The position numbers were made by a program, and so were the translations under genes. The notes below the pieces were generated by a model, which saw nothing but the letters and a program-made list of their open reading frames with translations, was not told the DNA's origin and did no database searches. From NCBI GenBank assembly GCA_000181795.3, contig CM012953.1:10555677-10619676 (forward strand): DNA of 64,000 nucleotides. Reading direction: 5' to 3'. Positions 1 through 12,700 of this stretch are shown in pieces. How positions within the stretch are numbered: position 1 is the stretch's first letter; every line of letters begins with the position of its first letter. The DNA is from Trichinella spiralis. Its lineage: Eukaryota; Nematoda; Enoplea; Trichinellida; Trichinellidae.

Positions 1-298
1 AACGATCTTAAAAGTATTTTATTTATTTATTAAAAACAATTTAAATACAGTATTTGAAGGTACTGAAATTCATTCCAATAATTAATTTAATTTTGATATT
101 CATAATTTTCAATGCACATTCTAACTTGATATAACTACAATGCACAGTAAACAATTTTATTGTTTATTCCGCATTTGAAAAACTGTTTAATTTCTTCAGA
201 TTTAGAACTTACGATTCCACTTATGGCAGTTTATTTTTTAGATTATATAAGAGGGTGAATTATAACAAAAGCTGAATGAAATAAATATCCAAGCTTAC

Positions 299-488
299 CT
301 GCAACAATTTTCTGTGATTTAAAAATTGATTTTTCATAAATAGCCAGTATTAAATAAAAACAGTTTGTCAAACAGGCAAGTAGACCAAAAACTACTCGCA
401 AAGTCCACGTAGACAGAACAAGCAAACTTTTCTTTTCAAAAAGGTTGCTGGCGTTTTTGCTATAGTTCAAATGTGTTTCATTGTACAT
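299..488 (-). CDS. Possible GPCR, first coding exon (TM1); rest lies off the left edge
   Basis: The exon reads from an ATG at 488 down to a donor (GTAAGC on the minus strand) after base 299, phase 1. The first 20 residues carry three N-glycosylation sequons (NET, NYS, NAS). One hydrophobic helix follows (RVVFGLLACLTNCFYLILAI) with an Asn where class A receptors have N1.50, then a basic cytosolic stretch (YEKSIFKSQK). A short glycosylated N-terminus running into TM1 is typical of rhodopsin-like receptors. The family cannot be settled from one helix; another multi-pass membrane protein is possible. An acceptor-like TTTTAG lies about 50 nt upstream of the ATG, and the leader contains a six-codon upstream ORF (MADKSW). 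Confidence 0.35.
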
Positions 489-499
489 TTTCACCAAGA

Positions 500-3400
500 T
501 TTATCCGCCATTGTCGTCGTATTTTTCAAGAAAATTTGCTAAAACTGTTCAAGATCATTTTTATTTCCATAATATTCATACATTATTGCTTTTTTAAATG
601 ATAGTATGTTATCATAAAGTCAAATTGAAATGACTGCAATGTAAATATGCAAAATTGTTCTGTCGTCGAACTGTGCAAACATCATCATCATCTAAGAAGA
701 GCTTTCATATAATGCGATTGACGCATATTTAAATTCTGTTATTATGCTTCGTTAATTTATTATTATTAATAGTAATCTTTACTAAATATTCTTAATTATA
801 TGGCTGCATTTAATTGCAAACAGGTCTGACCATTAGATGTGCTTTCAATTTGAATATAAAATGACTGACATTGCACAGTGATTGAAAAAAGTTGCAGTTT
901 TTTTTATTAACAGAGAAAAAAATAATGTGATTTCTATTATTCCTTTAATTTCATTTATCAAAAATGGCAAATTGAAAATAATCATTACAGTAGCAGTAGT
1001 TCGTTCAAGCATTTATAAGAGATACGTCATAAATTATAATTCAACTTAATAAAATTTGAGCAACTATTCTGATTATAATTACCTTAATGCTCTTTTTCAA
1101 AATTAATTCAATTCATTGACCATAAACAGAAAGGCATAGTAATGCTTTCTCATCCACAGATATTATTACAGAAAAGTGGCCATGAGAAATATTTAAGCAT
1201 ACCTCCATTTTTCATAATTTACAACGCAGAAGAATAAATTTGGTATTAGCAATGAATGACTATTGATAAAAAATAACTGTTTATTGTCTGAGTCAAACAA
1301 AATGAAATTGCTAGCTTTTACTTGATTAGCACACTAAATGTGGATAAGTGTTTTCTCAGACTTCTGCCAATTTTTAATTGATTTTTAAGATGAATTGCAA
1401 TTGAGTATTCATTAAAGCATTACAGCACTATCAATTAATTACATGTGATAAAAATGTTTAATATTCGTTAAGATTATTAATGGGAATGTCTACTGTTTTC
1501 AACATTTTTCAGAAATTGCTTACGCACATTGCACGACTTCTAGCGATTGCACAGTGATAAATGGAACAATAAAAGAATAAGTAACTGTAGGTGGACAAGA
1601 TTTTTTAAAGAGTTCTTTGCTATATTTGAAAATATAATATACCTTGCAATCAAAGAATAAAATATTAAAATAATTCATTTGAATTCAACAATTTATATCA
1701 ATGATTTTCGAGCATTTCAAAATAACATTTAATTTAAAAAGAAAAATATAAATAAATAAGGACATTCTACTTAAAAAATAGTGAAATATTTTTAAGAACA
1801 AATATTTTATTGTTAATTTATTGACTCATTTATATAAAAGCTGCTTTTAAAGCATGGAACTTCAAAATGAACAAAATAAATTGGTTGAACTGAAGTTAAA
1901 CTTCAATTAACAAAGATGAAGCTGCTAGTAGCATACAGTATTCAATAAAATGAATTTACTGTGAAAAATTACAATTAAATATTATTTACCTTATTTACTT
2001 AGAAATGTTGTTTTACTGTATTTGAAATAATATTGCAACTCTCTTATTCTTTAAATAAAGGTATTTTTCAAATTACTTGGAATACATTATTTTTTTCTTA
2101 TTACTATTATAGATGTAATGAAAATTTCAATTTCCAGATCAACTATATAAGCAAAGATATATGCTTCTTTAATAGCACTAACCAATAATAATAAAACTGG
2201 CATTGTAGCTGAACAAATATAAAGCGACCATAAAGAAGAATCATTAAAGAGTCAATAAATGTGACAGTCAGTAATACTTCATTTATTATTGTACTTCAAT
2301 ATTTAGTTTTATGCTCATTTTAAATATCATTAAACGATGGACTAGTAACATATTGTTTTAACAGAATCTTTTGTATTTTAATCAGATTTATGTGTCTATG
2401 CATAAATTTTTGATCAAGCAAACTTTATTTAAAGCAGTCATAAGTAAATAATGCATTCTACCAAAATTACATCCACTGCGATTTTGCAAAGCAATAAAAT
2501 TTATTGTATAGATTTCTTAAACTAAAAATCTCAGACACATGTACTTTGAAAATAAATATTCTTTTAGTATTAAATTCTTATTTTACCAATTCATTTATGG
2601 ACTCTACATTGATTTTATTTGACGGCTGGTGGAAAATTTTGGTGGAAAATCAGAAATCAGAAAAAAAGTTATTTTAAAACTTAAAACGGGAGGAAATTAT
2701 GAAGTTATGTTATTTACTGAGCAATATAACGTCGAAAATATTTTTAAAAAGTTCCAAAGTTTGTGAATTAACGGAAAAAGTAACATCATAAACACATTTA
2801 CAAGAACAAATTTTCGTAACTACAATTGAACAAAAGGTCTAAATTATTGTTTACTGATACGCAGATTAGTGATAGCTGACTACAAAAACATGTTCATTTA
2901 AAGCAACTTAACATGTATATAAAATGTGTTTGATTTAAAAAATTGCTTCATTATTTTATGAATGAAATAAAATACTTATCCTGAAAGTAATTTGGTAATG
3001 TTATAATCATACCAAGTAACAGCAAGTACAGTAGAAAGAAACCTGCTGCTTACTGAGCATTGAAATTGTTAGCTTTGCACAGATGGGAATCTTTTGAAAA
3101 TAAAGATGATGAAATGGCGAAAAATGACATAAGGAATCAATTTTCCACCAAATGTGGGAACTTTTCTTCCCCATTGGATATTGTGGTACAAAATATATTA
3201 TAATATGTTTATAAAATATTCAAAAATTGAAATTGATTAATTAAATGGATTATTTTCATATATTATAATTATTTTTAGGTGCTGAAAAATGTCATTATTA
3301 ATATTTACAAAATATGGTCAAATAATAAATTAGGAAATATTTTAGTTTTTTACTTTTGATTTTCAGTTATTTAATAGAATTTATCTAATTTTATTAATAT

Positions 3401-3909
3401 AATTTCTAATTTATGTAATAGTTATCTAATTTAATTAAAGAGAAACTTTTGCTAAATCCTTTTGTATTTCCTGCTGCAGTCCAAAGTCAACTGCTACTGC
3501 AGTATAAAGTTCTTGACCATTTTCTAAAAATCTCTAATTTTTCAGTTTGAATGCAAATAAAAATTTTCAAACTGATGACATCCTAGTCTACAACTGTTTC
3601 CATTTGCTTATAACAACCATCTGCTTTCGGTCTTTGATGTCAGTACTTTGTTACAATTATTTTTCAGTTTTTAATGTAATAAGTATGAAAATATTGTGCA
3701 AATTTGCACAAAATAGCTGATGCTATTAATAGAATTGATTATTATATGGAGATTTATTCAAATTTAATTTAATCTCACTGTTGTAAATCACTAAAGCTAC
3801 ATAAAAATGACATAATATAACTATGCTGATATAACTCAGAGATATTATTGAATCATACATAAAATGTTGTTTCCTGAATAATTTTTTGAAGCAAATAAAT
3901 GGATTAGAA
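500..3909. other. AT-rich intergenic DNA, no gene seen
   Basis: About 3.4 kb with no long ORF and no splice-bounded coding-like block on either strand. If the gene at 299-488 is real, this contains its upstream region. Confidence 0.6.
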
Positions 3910-4820
3910 CAGGGGTTCCCAAAGTTCTGTGGACTGCGACCCACTTTTTAAGCATCAAGCTTTCTTAGCTCACCTAGCTCCAACAAACATGAAAGACTGA
4001 TTAGCTTCGATCATTTTGGTGTTATCAAACCAAAATTATGAACTAAATTTCATTACTTTATTATTCATACTGGGATACATGCGAAGAATGGGCTTTCTTT
4101 CAGGTTGCCTTGTCACGGCATCTATGTCCACTTCGATAGCCGTCATTTTCAGACGCAAGGAATCAGATAACTGAAGTCGATTTTAAAATTGGGTCTTAAT
4201 GGTAACCATCACAGAAAAACCAATTTCACAGAAGTATGATGATGTGAATGGAAACAGAACTTTCAAAGCTGCAGCTGAACTATTTGGATAAGTTTGCAGA
4301 ACATCATCCAAAATTGCGTCAACTTATTACGGTTAAAATTCATTTTTAACACTGTATCTTCAGACAGATCGATGAGTTCTTTGTTAGCTACTGTCGACTT
4401 TCCTGTCGATATGTCGCTTTGAAAGGGATTCTCCATCCAGGAAATTGGTTGACATATTTTCATTTCATCAAGGAAGTATTCATGAAACTTTTCTTTCAAT
4501 GCATGCAAGTAAGTGCACATCAGGTCTGTAGGTTTCACCCCACTATCGATGATAAAGGTTTAAAATGTTTCTTAAACAGTCGAAATTGCCGTCTTTAAAT
4601 TTTGTCTCCAATAAATCAAGTTTTCCTTTGAAGCTTCAAATTTTGACATGAGTCACAATATATATCCCTTTCTTCAAATCCTTGCAGATGCAAATTTAGC
4701 TGTTAAAATTGAAATATGTTATACAGCGTGTTGAAAATTTCCTTGCCTTGAAAGTCGCGACAAACAAAATTTGTCTAATGATCCACCAATAGACCGCGAC
4801 CCATAGTTTGAGAACCACTG
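3910..4820 (-). mobile_element. Decayed hAT-type DNA transposon (ZBED5/SCAND3-like transposase remnant)
   Basis: The left end CAGGGGTTCCCAAAG at 3910 and the right end, read on the minus strand, CAGTGGTTCTCAAAC at 4820 are imperfect terminal inverted repeats of the hAT type, and the similarity continues into GGGTCGCGGTC/GGACTGCGACC. The flanks GATTAGAA (3902-3909) and GATTAAAC (4821-4828) look like a degraded 8-bp target duplication, the length hAT elements make. On the minus strand, 4263-4538 keeps an open frame resembling the C-terminal region of ZBED5/SCAND3-like hAT transposases (W-x-NPF, then a leucine/aspartate-rich block and L-x-x-FW). The element is about 911 bp, too short for a full transposase, and other parts have frame breaks, so it is a dead or internally deleted copy. 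Confidence 0.8.
4263..4538 (-). pseudogene. hAT transposase C-terminal fragment
   Basis: A 91-residue open frame inside the hAT element. It includes HALKEKFHEYF, the SWMENPFQSD block and LTQFWMMF, in the order seen before and within the dimerisation region of ZBED5/SCAND3-like proteins. The zinc finger and most of the RNase H-like core are missing, and the upstream reading frame is interrupted. No function is expected. Confidence 0.65.
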
Positions 4821-4828
4821 GATTAAAC

Positions 4829-7462
4829 TGCTTCATTATTACTACGAATTGAATATAACACTATAAACTTCATTGAATGCATCTGCTTGCATAAGTAATT
4901 CATTCGTTATTAAAAGTATTTTTAGTTTAATTAGAAAATTTATAGATAAAAGAAAAAATACTGTCCAGTGAAATATAGAATCTATATCTTTACTGTTATT
5001 AATTAATTTTCCAACTAGTTAACATTTTCTTCAAATTAATTACATTAAAATTGTAGTCAATGCACAACGAACTTATTTGCTTCATTAATATTTCCTCATT
5101 TTAACCAGTTTTCACGCATTATATGTTTTGATTATATACATTTTTGTTTAATTATTTATTTGTTTATGTTCAGTTGTCCATTATAAATTTTTAAGAAATC
5201 AAAATGAATGACTGAATGAAAATGACGCGAATGAAAATCTGTATAAAAAGTAATTTCAATCATTTTATGGATATTCAAAATTGCTACCAGTTACAGAAGA
5301 AAAGGCAAAAAAAATATTTTTATATAAAAAATTAAATTGCTATATACTTTTTTAATAATTAAATATAATTTCAGTCCATTTCAAGCTATGCAAAATTTTA
5401 ATGAAAACGCAAGTTAAGAATATGTTTAATATTTTATATAATGTCAGTGTTTAATTGAGTATTTAATAAAATGTAAAAATTTTTTTATAATCACTGCACA
5501 AGCATTCCCATTGATAGTCTTCTAAGAAACGTTAGTTCATATCTTGTTTTATTTACAAAATTAATTTGTTTTTTAAAGATTTTTCAAATCCAATTAAAAT
5601 TGCATTAATTAACATTCATTAACAACTGCCTAATTATTAACATGGTCATATAATAAATAATTCTAACATTAAAAAATACACAAAATCAAAAAAGGAACTA
5701 GAAGCTTATTACAGTAAATCAGTTTTATTTAAAGCTTTATTTATTACACTAAATATTGAAAAATAAAATAAAATAAAATAAACTGCATGCTAAATCATTT
5801 TACAATAATTTCAACAAACAAAAGGAAAACTAAACTGTTCATAAAAGATCAATGTTTCTGAATTAAGTTTATTCCTAAAACTTAGCATTAGAATTGGACA
5901 AAAGCATTATTAAAATCAGATAAGGCTAAATTTTCAATGCATTTTCCTATTGGTCGTCGACCGCGTTATCTCATTCGATGATCATGCTGTTTTCTTGGTT
6001 TGTCCAACTCGGGCTAAATTTTTAACAAGTTTCTTTATTGGTCATTGACAGCGTTATTACACGGCTTTGCTGTCGTTGCGCTTTATTATTGATTATTGAG
6101 AGAGCTATCTTATTGGACGTTCATTCCGTTGTCTGATTGGCTTTTCTTGTCAGGACTTCTAAGCGAACAATCAGTAAAAGCGGGTGCCTAAAAGAACAAC
6201 GTAAGCATCCAATGGGATAACGTTGTCAAAAATAATTTACTTATTTTTATGACGTATACAAACAATTTCTTTTCTTAAGAAAAGATAAACATATTTAACG
6301 TTCTTTCGTGACATTTACATTTTATTATACTCAAATATATATATTTTCTTATACGTGTATATATACAAAGAATTCAATAAAACGGTTTGGGAAACAGTCG
6401 TGAACCAAAGTCACTTCCCACTCGTCCTAGCTGACGACAACAACAAACACCACTTTTCCGGCTTCCACTCTGTCCTACAAAATGATTTCATTGATGTTCA
6501 AGTTCTGTCAGTTTTCCCGCTTGATCTATAACTTCACAGGAATAAAAATTTCTTACCAAATAGTTGCCCAAAATATACTTTCAGGACACTAGTTGCTAAT
6601 TAGTACTAATTAAATGCTAGCTTCTATAAATTTCTTTCAGCTATTTTAGATATTGTAAAGTATTGCAATTTATAAAAATTCATATTTCGAAGAAGTAAAG
6701 TGCAGTTTACTCTATTTTGTATTATACAACTGAGTAACTGTTTGAAAATACAAGCAGTTTGTTTGACAGTTTTTTATTATCGATGTTTATTTAATAGCTA
6801 ATTTTGAAGTATCTCACACAAACTGAAATTTGCAATTTGACAATTTTTCTATGAAAACATTTCCAGTGTTACCTATTGAATTGAATATAATTAAGTTTTG
6901 TGCAGTGTTTACATATTTCAACATTATAAATGAAAAAAATTTTCATATGTGTCATCTTTCTGCTTAAATTTCAAACAACTTGCTTGATTGCTTACTTCCC
7001 TTAGATTAATAAATGAAAAAATATTTTTCTTTTAATTTTGTTTTTTTTATTTATATATTTATGTATAATTAATAAATCAAATAAATTTCAATTTCTATTT
7101 ATGCTAATTAGTAAAAAAGGTTATCGTGTTGCAAGATTGAAACTTTTATTCTATAAATTTCTACAAAAGCATACTGTAAAATTCAATTTGTTTGAGAATG
7201 ACGTATATCAGCGATTACTTTCTTGTTCAGTTGAAGTAATTCTGTATCATTTGAAGGTTGTTTGTCATTTTTTAAATTCAACGATGCCAATGCCGGTGTT
7301 CAGTATTACTTCACATTGTTAAGACAACATTTAATTTGTAACATTGACGTTTGTTTGTAGTTACTCTTTTTGAACATTACGCAGTGTATTATGCAAAAAA
7401 ATAAAATCATCCATATTTACATTAAACATTCTATGGCCCCTTTTTGAAGGTGAATTATACCA
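4829..7462. other. Intergenic DNA between the hAT element and the ANKRD10-like gene
   Basis: Mostly AT-rich and without a convincing gene. It holds an (AAATA)n-type tract near 5760-5780 and the repeat at 5945-6225. The open frame at 7038-7322 is an A/T-rich chance ORF with no splice signals. Confidence 0.55.
5945..6225. repeat. Repeat with ATTGGTC/GCGTTAT direct copies and inverted ends
   Basis: The motif TATTGGTCGTCGACCGCGTT at about 5949 recurs in diverged form at about 6038 (ATTGGTCATTGACAGCGTTA) and 6112 (ATTGGACGTTCATTCCGTTG). A reversed copy stands at the right end (CATCCAATGGGATAACGTTG, about 6207). The spacing is 75-90 bp, and the block is noticeably richer in GC than its surroundings. 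The same ATTGGTCATT...GCTATT word appears in the palindrome at 60102-60367, which suggests a dispersed non-autonomous element family. Confidence 0.55.
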
Positions 7463-9292
7463 ATGCGTTTGCCGAGTGTCGACTTCAGTGTTCACATTGA
7501 TACACTGTCACAGAATGGTTTTAATTTCCAACAATGGTCCAGTGAATGCGATGAGAATATTTTGGAAAAATTATTAATTTACATGAGCGATACCGGTCAA
7601 ACCACCGCTTCCGGGCCATTTTTTCAGTGGACCGCTGTCCACTGGGCTGCTTTCTTCGGCCGGGTATGGATTGAATTCTGTTGCTTCTTCCGCGTGTGCT
7701 TGCATATTCAAAGCGTCACATTTTATACTTATGACGTACATATGTATTTAGATTCATCTGTATAATTTTGTTTTTTTTCACTTCCAGATAAACTGCTTAC
7801 GGGAATTGCTTGAGCGGCATCGCGATTTGACAAACCGCAGCGCTGGTCTTAACCGTGTTCATCCATTGCATTGTTGCGCCCTCGGCGTTGGCTGCGTTGA
7901 TTGTCTTGATGCTTTGATTGCCGCCGGCGCGAAGCCGAACGTGCAGGTGCGCCATTTGCGTTTTTCTCTTTCACTAGGTGTCGCTTTATTTTTTCGTTTG
8001 CCAAATTTGATTGGTTGTTACTTGCTGAGCGATGACTTGCCCGAAACATATATATATATTCATTTATTTATATTTTTGTGTGTGTGTGTGTGTGTATGTG
8101 TGTGTGTGTGCATTTATATACTAGATGTGCGCGTGTGCGTTTGTGTATGTATGAATATTTGTTTCAGGACATACTTGGTGAAACTGTCGCACACAAGGCT
8201 GCTCGTCTTGGACGTGTCGATTTCATTAGCAAATTACTTGCGATTGGCTGTGATTTGAGGTAATGAAAAAAGTGAAATATTGTTAAAATTTCATTTCCGC
8301 CCGCGTAGTACCGCTTTCTATCTTTCAGGCTCTTCACCAAGTAAGTTATTTTCGCGTATTCAAATAAAATATAAATGTATATTATGGCGGCGGCGGCTTG
8401 TTGAATGGATATTTATTTTAAGCAAAAAAAACACGTGTGACATCTGTAAAATTGATGCCTGATAGCTTGTATGATAAATAAATTGATTAATTAATTGGCT
8501 TTGTCGATGAGTTTAGTGTAGTGAATTGGATTGGATTAGCCGCCGCCGAAGTTGCCCAAATGCAAGGACACACCGACTGCGCCGCTTACGCCCATCGTTC
8601 TGCCCAACTACAGCAACAAGGCTTGTTTCCACCGTACAATCATCATGATGCACAGAATGGTCAACAACAACAACAACATGATCAATGTTTGAATCAGACG
8701 CACCGCACCACCAACAAACTAGAAGATATGATATTATTTTTGGAGTTATTATTTTTTTATTGTTATTTAAATTGTTTTTTTCCATTGGACGCGCTCGTGG
8801 TGATTTTTTCTTCGCGTTCGTTTTATGTTGATTAATTGATTAATTAATTTTTATTTGTTCGTCTTGATATTTGTATTTTTAGAATGGCAATTGCGTGCAA
8901 GTAGCAGTTGCATTTTTCCAAGAAGAAGGCCTAAATTGATGACGATGTATTTTCATTGTTTTTTCTTTTGTTCCGTTTTAGGCGTTGCATACGAGCGCTA
9001 CTTGCAGACGGTTAAAGCCGACAGCCAAAACAATCCGTACGCTTATGTCACCGGTATGTACGGATATGTTCCTTTGTTTAGTGATGATATAGCGATGGAA
9101 CATGAAAATGGCAAAGGGGAGCAGCAGTGCGTTGTTGAACAGGGGCCATGTGTTGTGGCCAACGGCGACGATGCGATTAAATTGCTCAAGGCGACCGCCG
9201 CCGCCGCCGGCTCGAAACGCATCGCTGACGCGGACGATGCAGAAACGTTGCAAGCAATTAAGCGAACCAAATGGAGCAACGGTGTCGCTTGA
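7463..9292 (+). CDS. ANKRD10: Ankyrin-repeat protein, ANKRD10-like
   Basis: Spliced gene with exons 7463-7663, 7788-7946, 8168-8259, one starting at 8517 and a last one at 8982-9292. Junction phases fit for exons 1-4 (0, 0, 2). Four ankyrin-type units are visible, including FFQWTAVHWAAFFGR, HPLHCCALGVGCVDCL, GETVAHKAARLGRVDFISKL and GLAAAEVAQMQGHTDCAAYA. Their order and wording match vertebrate ANKRD10 (FYGWTPVHWAAHFGK; GETPIHKAARSG; GLTAADIAQTQG). Human ANKRD10 has a long unstructured tail; here a Gln/His-rich stretch leads to an Ala-rich, Lys/Arg-ending tail. The end of exon 4 is uncertain: donors near 8686 (GTTTGA) or 8760 (GTTATT) give the phase needed for exon 5. AATAAA at about 9297 is a likely poly(A) signal. 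The molecular role of the family is poorly known. Confidence 0.8.
8076..8112. repeat. (GT)n microsatellite in ANKRD10-like intron 2
   Basis: Two runs of GT separated by a single TATG interruption, inside the intron at 7947-8167. Confidence 0.8.
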
Positions 9293-9416
9293 AGGAAAAT
9301 AAACTATAATGGTACTTCCTTATCATGCAAATTTTTTTGAATCGTTGCTTTTTTTTGTTTCTTTTTATATTTTATTTATGACAGGATATGTTACCGTTTG
9401 TCAAATTATTATTACT

Positions 9417-9447
9417 ATTGATTATTATTATTATTATTATTATTATC
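9417..9447. repeat. (ATT)n microsatellite
   Basis: About ten ATT units in the gap between the converging ANKRD10-like and MPP7-like genes. Confidence 0.8.
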
Positions 9448-9707
9448 GCAGCGTCGGAAAACGCACAGAGACGACGCACCGCGATACGTCTGTTTGTTTT
9501 CCACTAAGTGTTCTCTTTACTGCTGCTGCTGCTGCTTGTTTGTTTGCTCGCACGAGTAAAATTGTGAATTTTGTTCGATTTTATTTTTCTGATCGCACGC
9601 CGCGTTGATCAATTTTCAAAATCTGTGGAACAGACAGAGACGGACAGCATGGCATTGATTTGTCCGGTCTGCGGTTTGGGTTCAGGTCACAGAAGTGAGA
9701 CTGTCGG

Positions 9708-12700
9708 TCACAGTACCCAATCGGCCGGCACCCACTGGGGCTGACTTTCGATCTCGGCTACGAGATTCAACAGCTCCAAAACGGCCAGGTCGATGGGACC
9801 GTTGACGAGGGTGTGGTCGAAATAGTGGCCGAAATTCGTTTCCAACTTGTCGCTCTGTTCGATGATCAACTGCAAGTCGTCGTCGGCGAAATCACGCTCG
9901 TCGTCGCCACTGAGGCCGGCGCGTTTCCGTCGTCTGGTCGCTTTGAACGTGCTGAATTCCGGCGGCCGGACGAACACGACATACGGCTTCAACTGGGCAC
10001 GGCGGAGCAAAACAATCGCCCGAGGATGTGGATTCAATATGCAAATTCGCCTCTGGCAAATCAACCGCTCGACGCTGTCGAACGTCGTACCGTACAAGTT
10101 GCCCTGGAATTCGCCGTACTCGATCAATCGTCGACCCCGGATCCAGTGTTCCATCTGAACCCGGCTGGTGAAACAGTAGTCGACGCCGTCGGTTTCGCCG
10201 GCGCGCGGCGGCCGGCTGGTATACGGTACCGTGGCGGCGAACGTGTCCGGCCTGCAGGCAAGCAGGCGTCGCTTCAGCTCGCCCCGACCGACGCCCGGCG
10301 CGCCGATCAGCACCAACGGTCGTCTGAAGAAGCCGTCCGGCTTGTACAAAGCTACCGTCTCGTAGGTGTGGATCGTCGCCGTCGCATCGCGGCAGTAGTC
10401 GACCACGTCCAACTCGTCGTCTCTCACGTTCACCGGCCCGCCGCCGTGTCCACTCGCTCGCGCATCGTCAACCACTTTTGTACAGTACCTGAAAATCAGA
10501 AATTGAAAAAAACAACAACAACTATTTTTCAATTTTCAAATTTGTTTGTCCGATTGCACTTTTGTACATGCGATAATTATTATATTATTAGTAAAAAATG
10601 ATGAACAAGAAAAGGAAATATTAGCGATCAATCAGTTGAGCAGCATTTTCTATGAAGTGATGTGCGTTCACGTTCTTTTCCCCCAGTGGATCAACAGAAA
10701 TCAGAATCAAATCATCATCACGTCACGTATCCATAGTGAAAAGAAATGCAATCAAACAATCAATCCTCGTGACAAGCCGCTTTGAAACAAAAACCATTTT
10801 TTTGAAAAAAAATTTACAGAATTCTTAATTTTTTTGCCAACTCATCCGAAAAACATCAATCTTACTGTAAGTAAATTGAACACTATCAGCGGGTAGTGGG
10901 AGTTAAAATTGAGAAAATCAAACAAAAAATTGCATTATTCCATTTTTCAAACCCACTGAACCAGATGCAAAATGAAACTTGCGTAAAAGTGGAATGCACT
11001 ACAATGCATGTATATGCAATGTATGTATGTATATGCTTTGTTGCAACTTTTCAGGCAAGTGAAATGAATGATTTTATCGTCCAATTCTACACGCATCAGG
11101 GAAAAAATCAATTATCAGTAACCCACTGAAAATTGCCTCCTTGGCAAAGATATGAACAGTGAAAAAAATTTTTTCCCACAACACTTTCGAGCAACAGCAT
11201 GTGCAAAATAATAATAAGATTGCAAAAATAAACAAGTAATGCAATTTCCTGTACTTCTGTTGTGTACAGAACAAACAGTGTCGATGTTTGGCGCAGAAAG
11301 CTATTTTCCCAACGACAAGGTAAAACCGTCATTTCATGCATACAAACTGTTGACAGTGTTTGTTCTACATAAGATGGAATATAAAATTATTTATTTTATC
11401 CATATTATCATAAACCGAATAAGCACAACAACAACAACAACAGAAGCAAACAAATTCCACTTTTCTCCCTCTGTTTTGCGTTAAAAATAGAAGTTGAAAA
11501 TTTTCTACGAAATGTAAAACTTTTTCCTCCAACTGCGCTCCAAATTGATCGACGTGAACATAAATCACTCACCATTGACGCAAGCAAATCAAGAAAAAAA
11601 AATTAATAATACTAATATTCAAACTTATAATCAACAGGTTGAACTTGAAGAAAGAACAAGTATTTCACAAATAAGAGGAAAACAAAATTACTCTTATAAA
11701 TACAGCTAACTATTCGAATTAAAAACAACACTAATAATAAAAACTATATTATGCGTATATTTTTTTTCAAAAACATTCTATTCTATTCTATTCTATTCTA
11801 TTCTATTATGCATGTATGAATGTATTCGATTAATAATTTTTCAAATTCATTCAATTTCAACAACTGTTGACCTTGCAAAACAGTGTTGCAATTGTGCATT
11901 TCGATCACAATCATTTTCAGTCTGCCAAAATGCAACTATTCTAAACCTACATTTCAACAGCATTTTGCAAAAAAATTTCCACACAAACTGTTCACAAATT
12001 GAAAAATCAAATTTGAAAAAATCAACTTATCGATATTCAATTTTAACAAAAAAAAATCTGGAAGACAAATTTCAAAGGATGATTTTGAAAATTAATAAAA
12101 GATAACACCAAAAATAGCAGGAAGTAATTTTTTGATTTTCAAAAATTTGGCAATGTGCCAAAAGAATTTGTTTTTGTTCCAACCAATCATCGTCGTCGTC
12201 GAATGAACAATTAACCAACTAGGAGCCAAAAATAAAAGCACACACAAATGCGCGCGCCTGGAGCATCAATCAACATCAGCGAAACTTTGTTGCGAAAAGT
12301 GGAGGGAAAAAATAAAAGCGCATCGCTGTTGCAATTTGGGCAGTTGCAATTGCAAAATTATTAAAATCAAGAGAATTGAAAAGTGGCTAATTTCAAATTT
12401 GCACTTCTTGAAAAAAAACACAACTCAATCAATCAACTGTGCCCAATTTACATTCTGTGTGTTATTTATGAACTATATATATTTATTTATTTATTTTTAT
12501 CGTAAAGAAAAAAAAGTAGATACATTTTTCTGTTGCAACTTTTATAACAATAAAATAAAAATAATATATTCTCAACATCTCATAAATTATTGTATGTTAT
12601 GATGCTAAATTTAAAAAACAAATAAGTCGGCTCAATTAATGGCAAACAACAGTTCGTTAATTATTGAAATCTGCTGAATATGAATTTGAGTTGCACTACT

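Noticed and set aside
8513-9279. Several minus-strand ORFs opposite the ANKRD10-like exons
   Set aside because: They are shadows of the plus-strand coding frame and repeated CAA/GCC codons; no domains and no own splice signals.
9813-10601. 262-codon plus-strand ORF opposite the MPP7-like guanylate-kinase exon
   Set aside because: The GC-rich antisense of a real conserved exon lacks stops by composition; the minus-strand frame matches the family and this one matches nothing.
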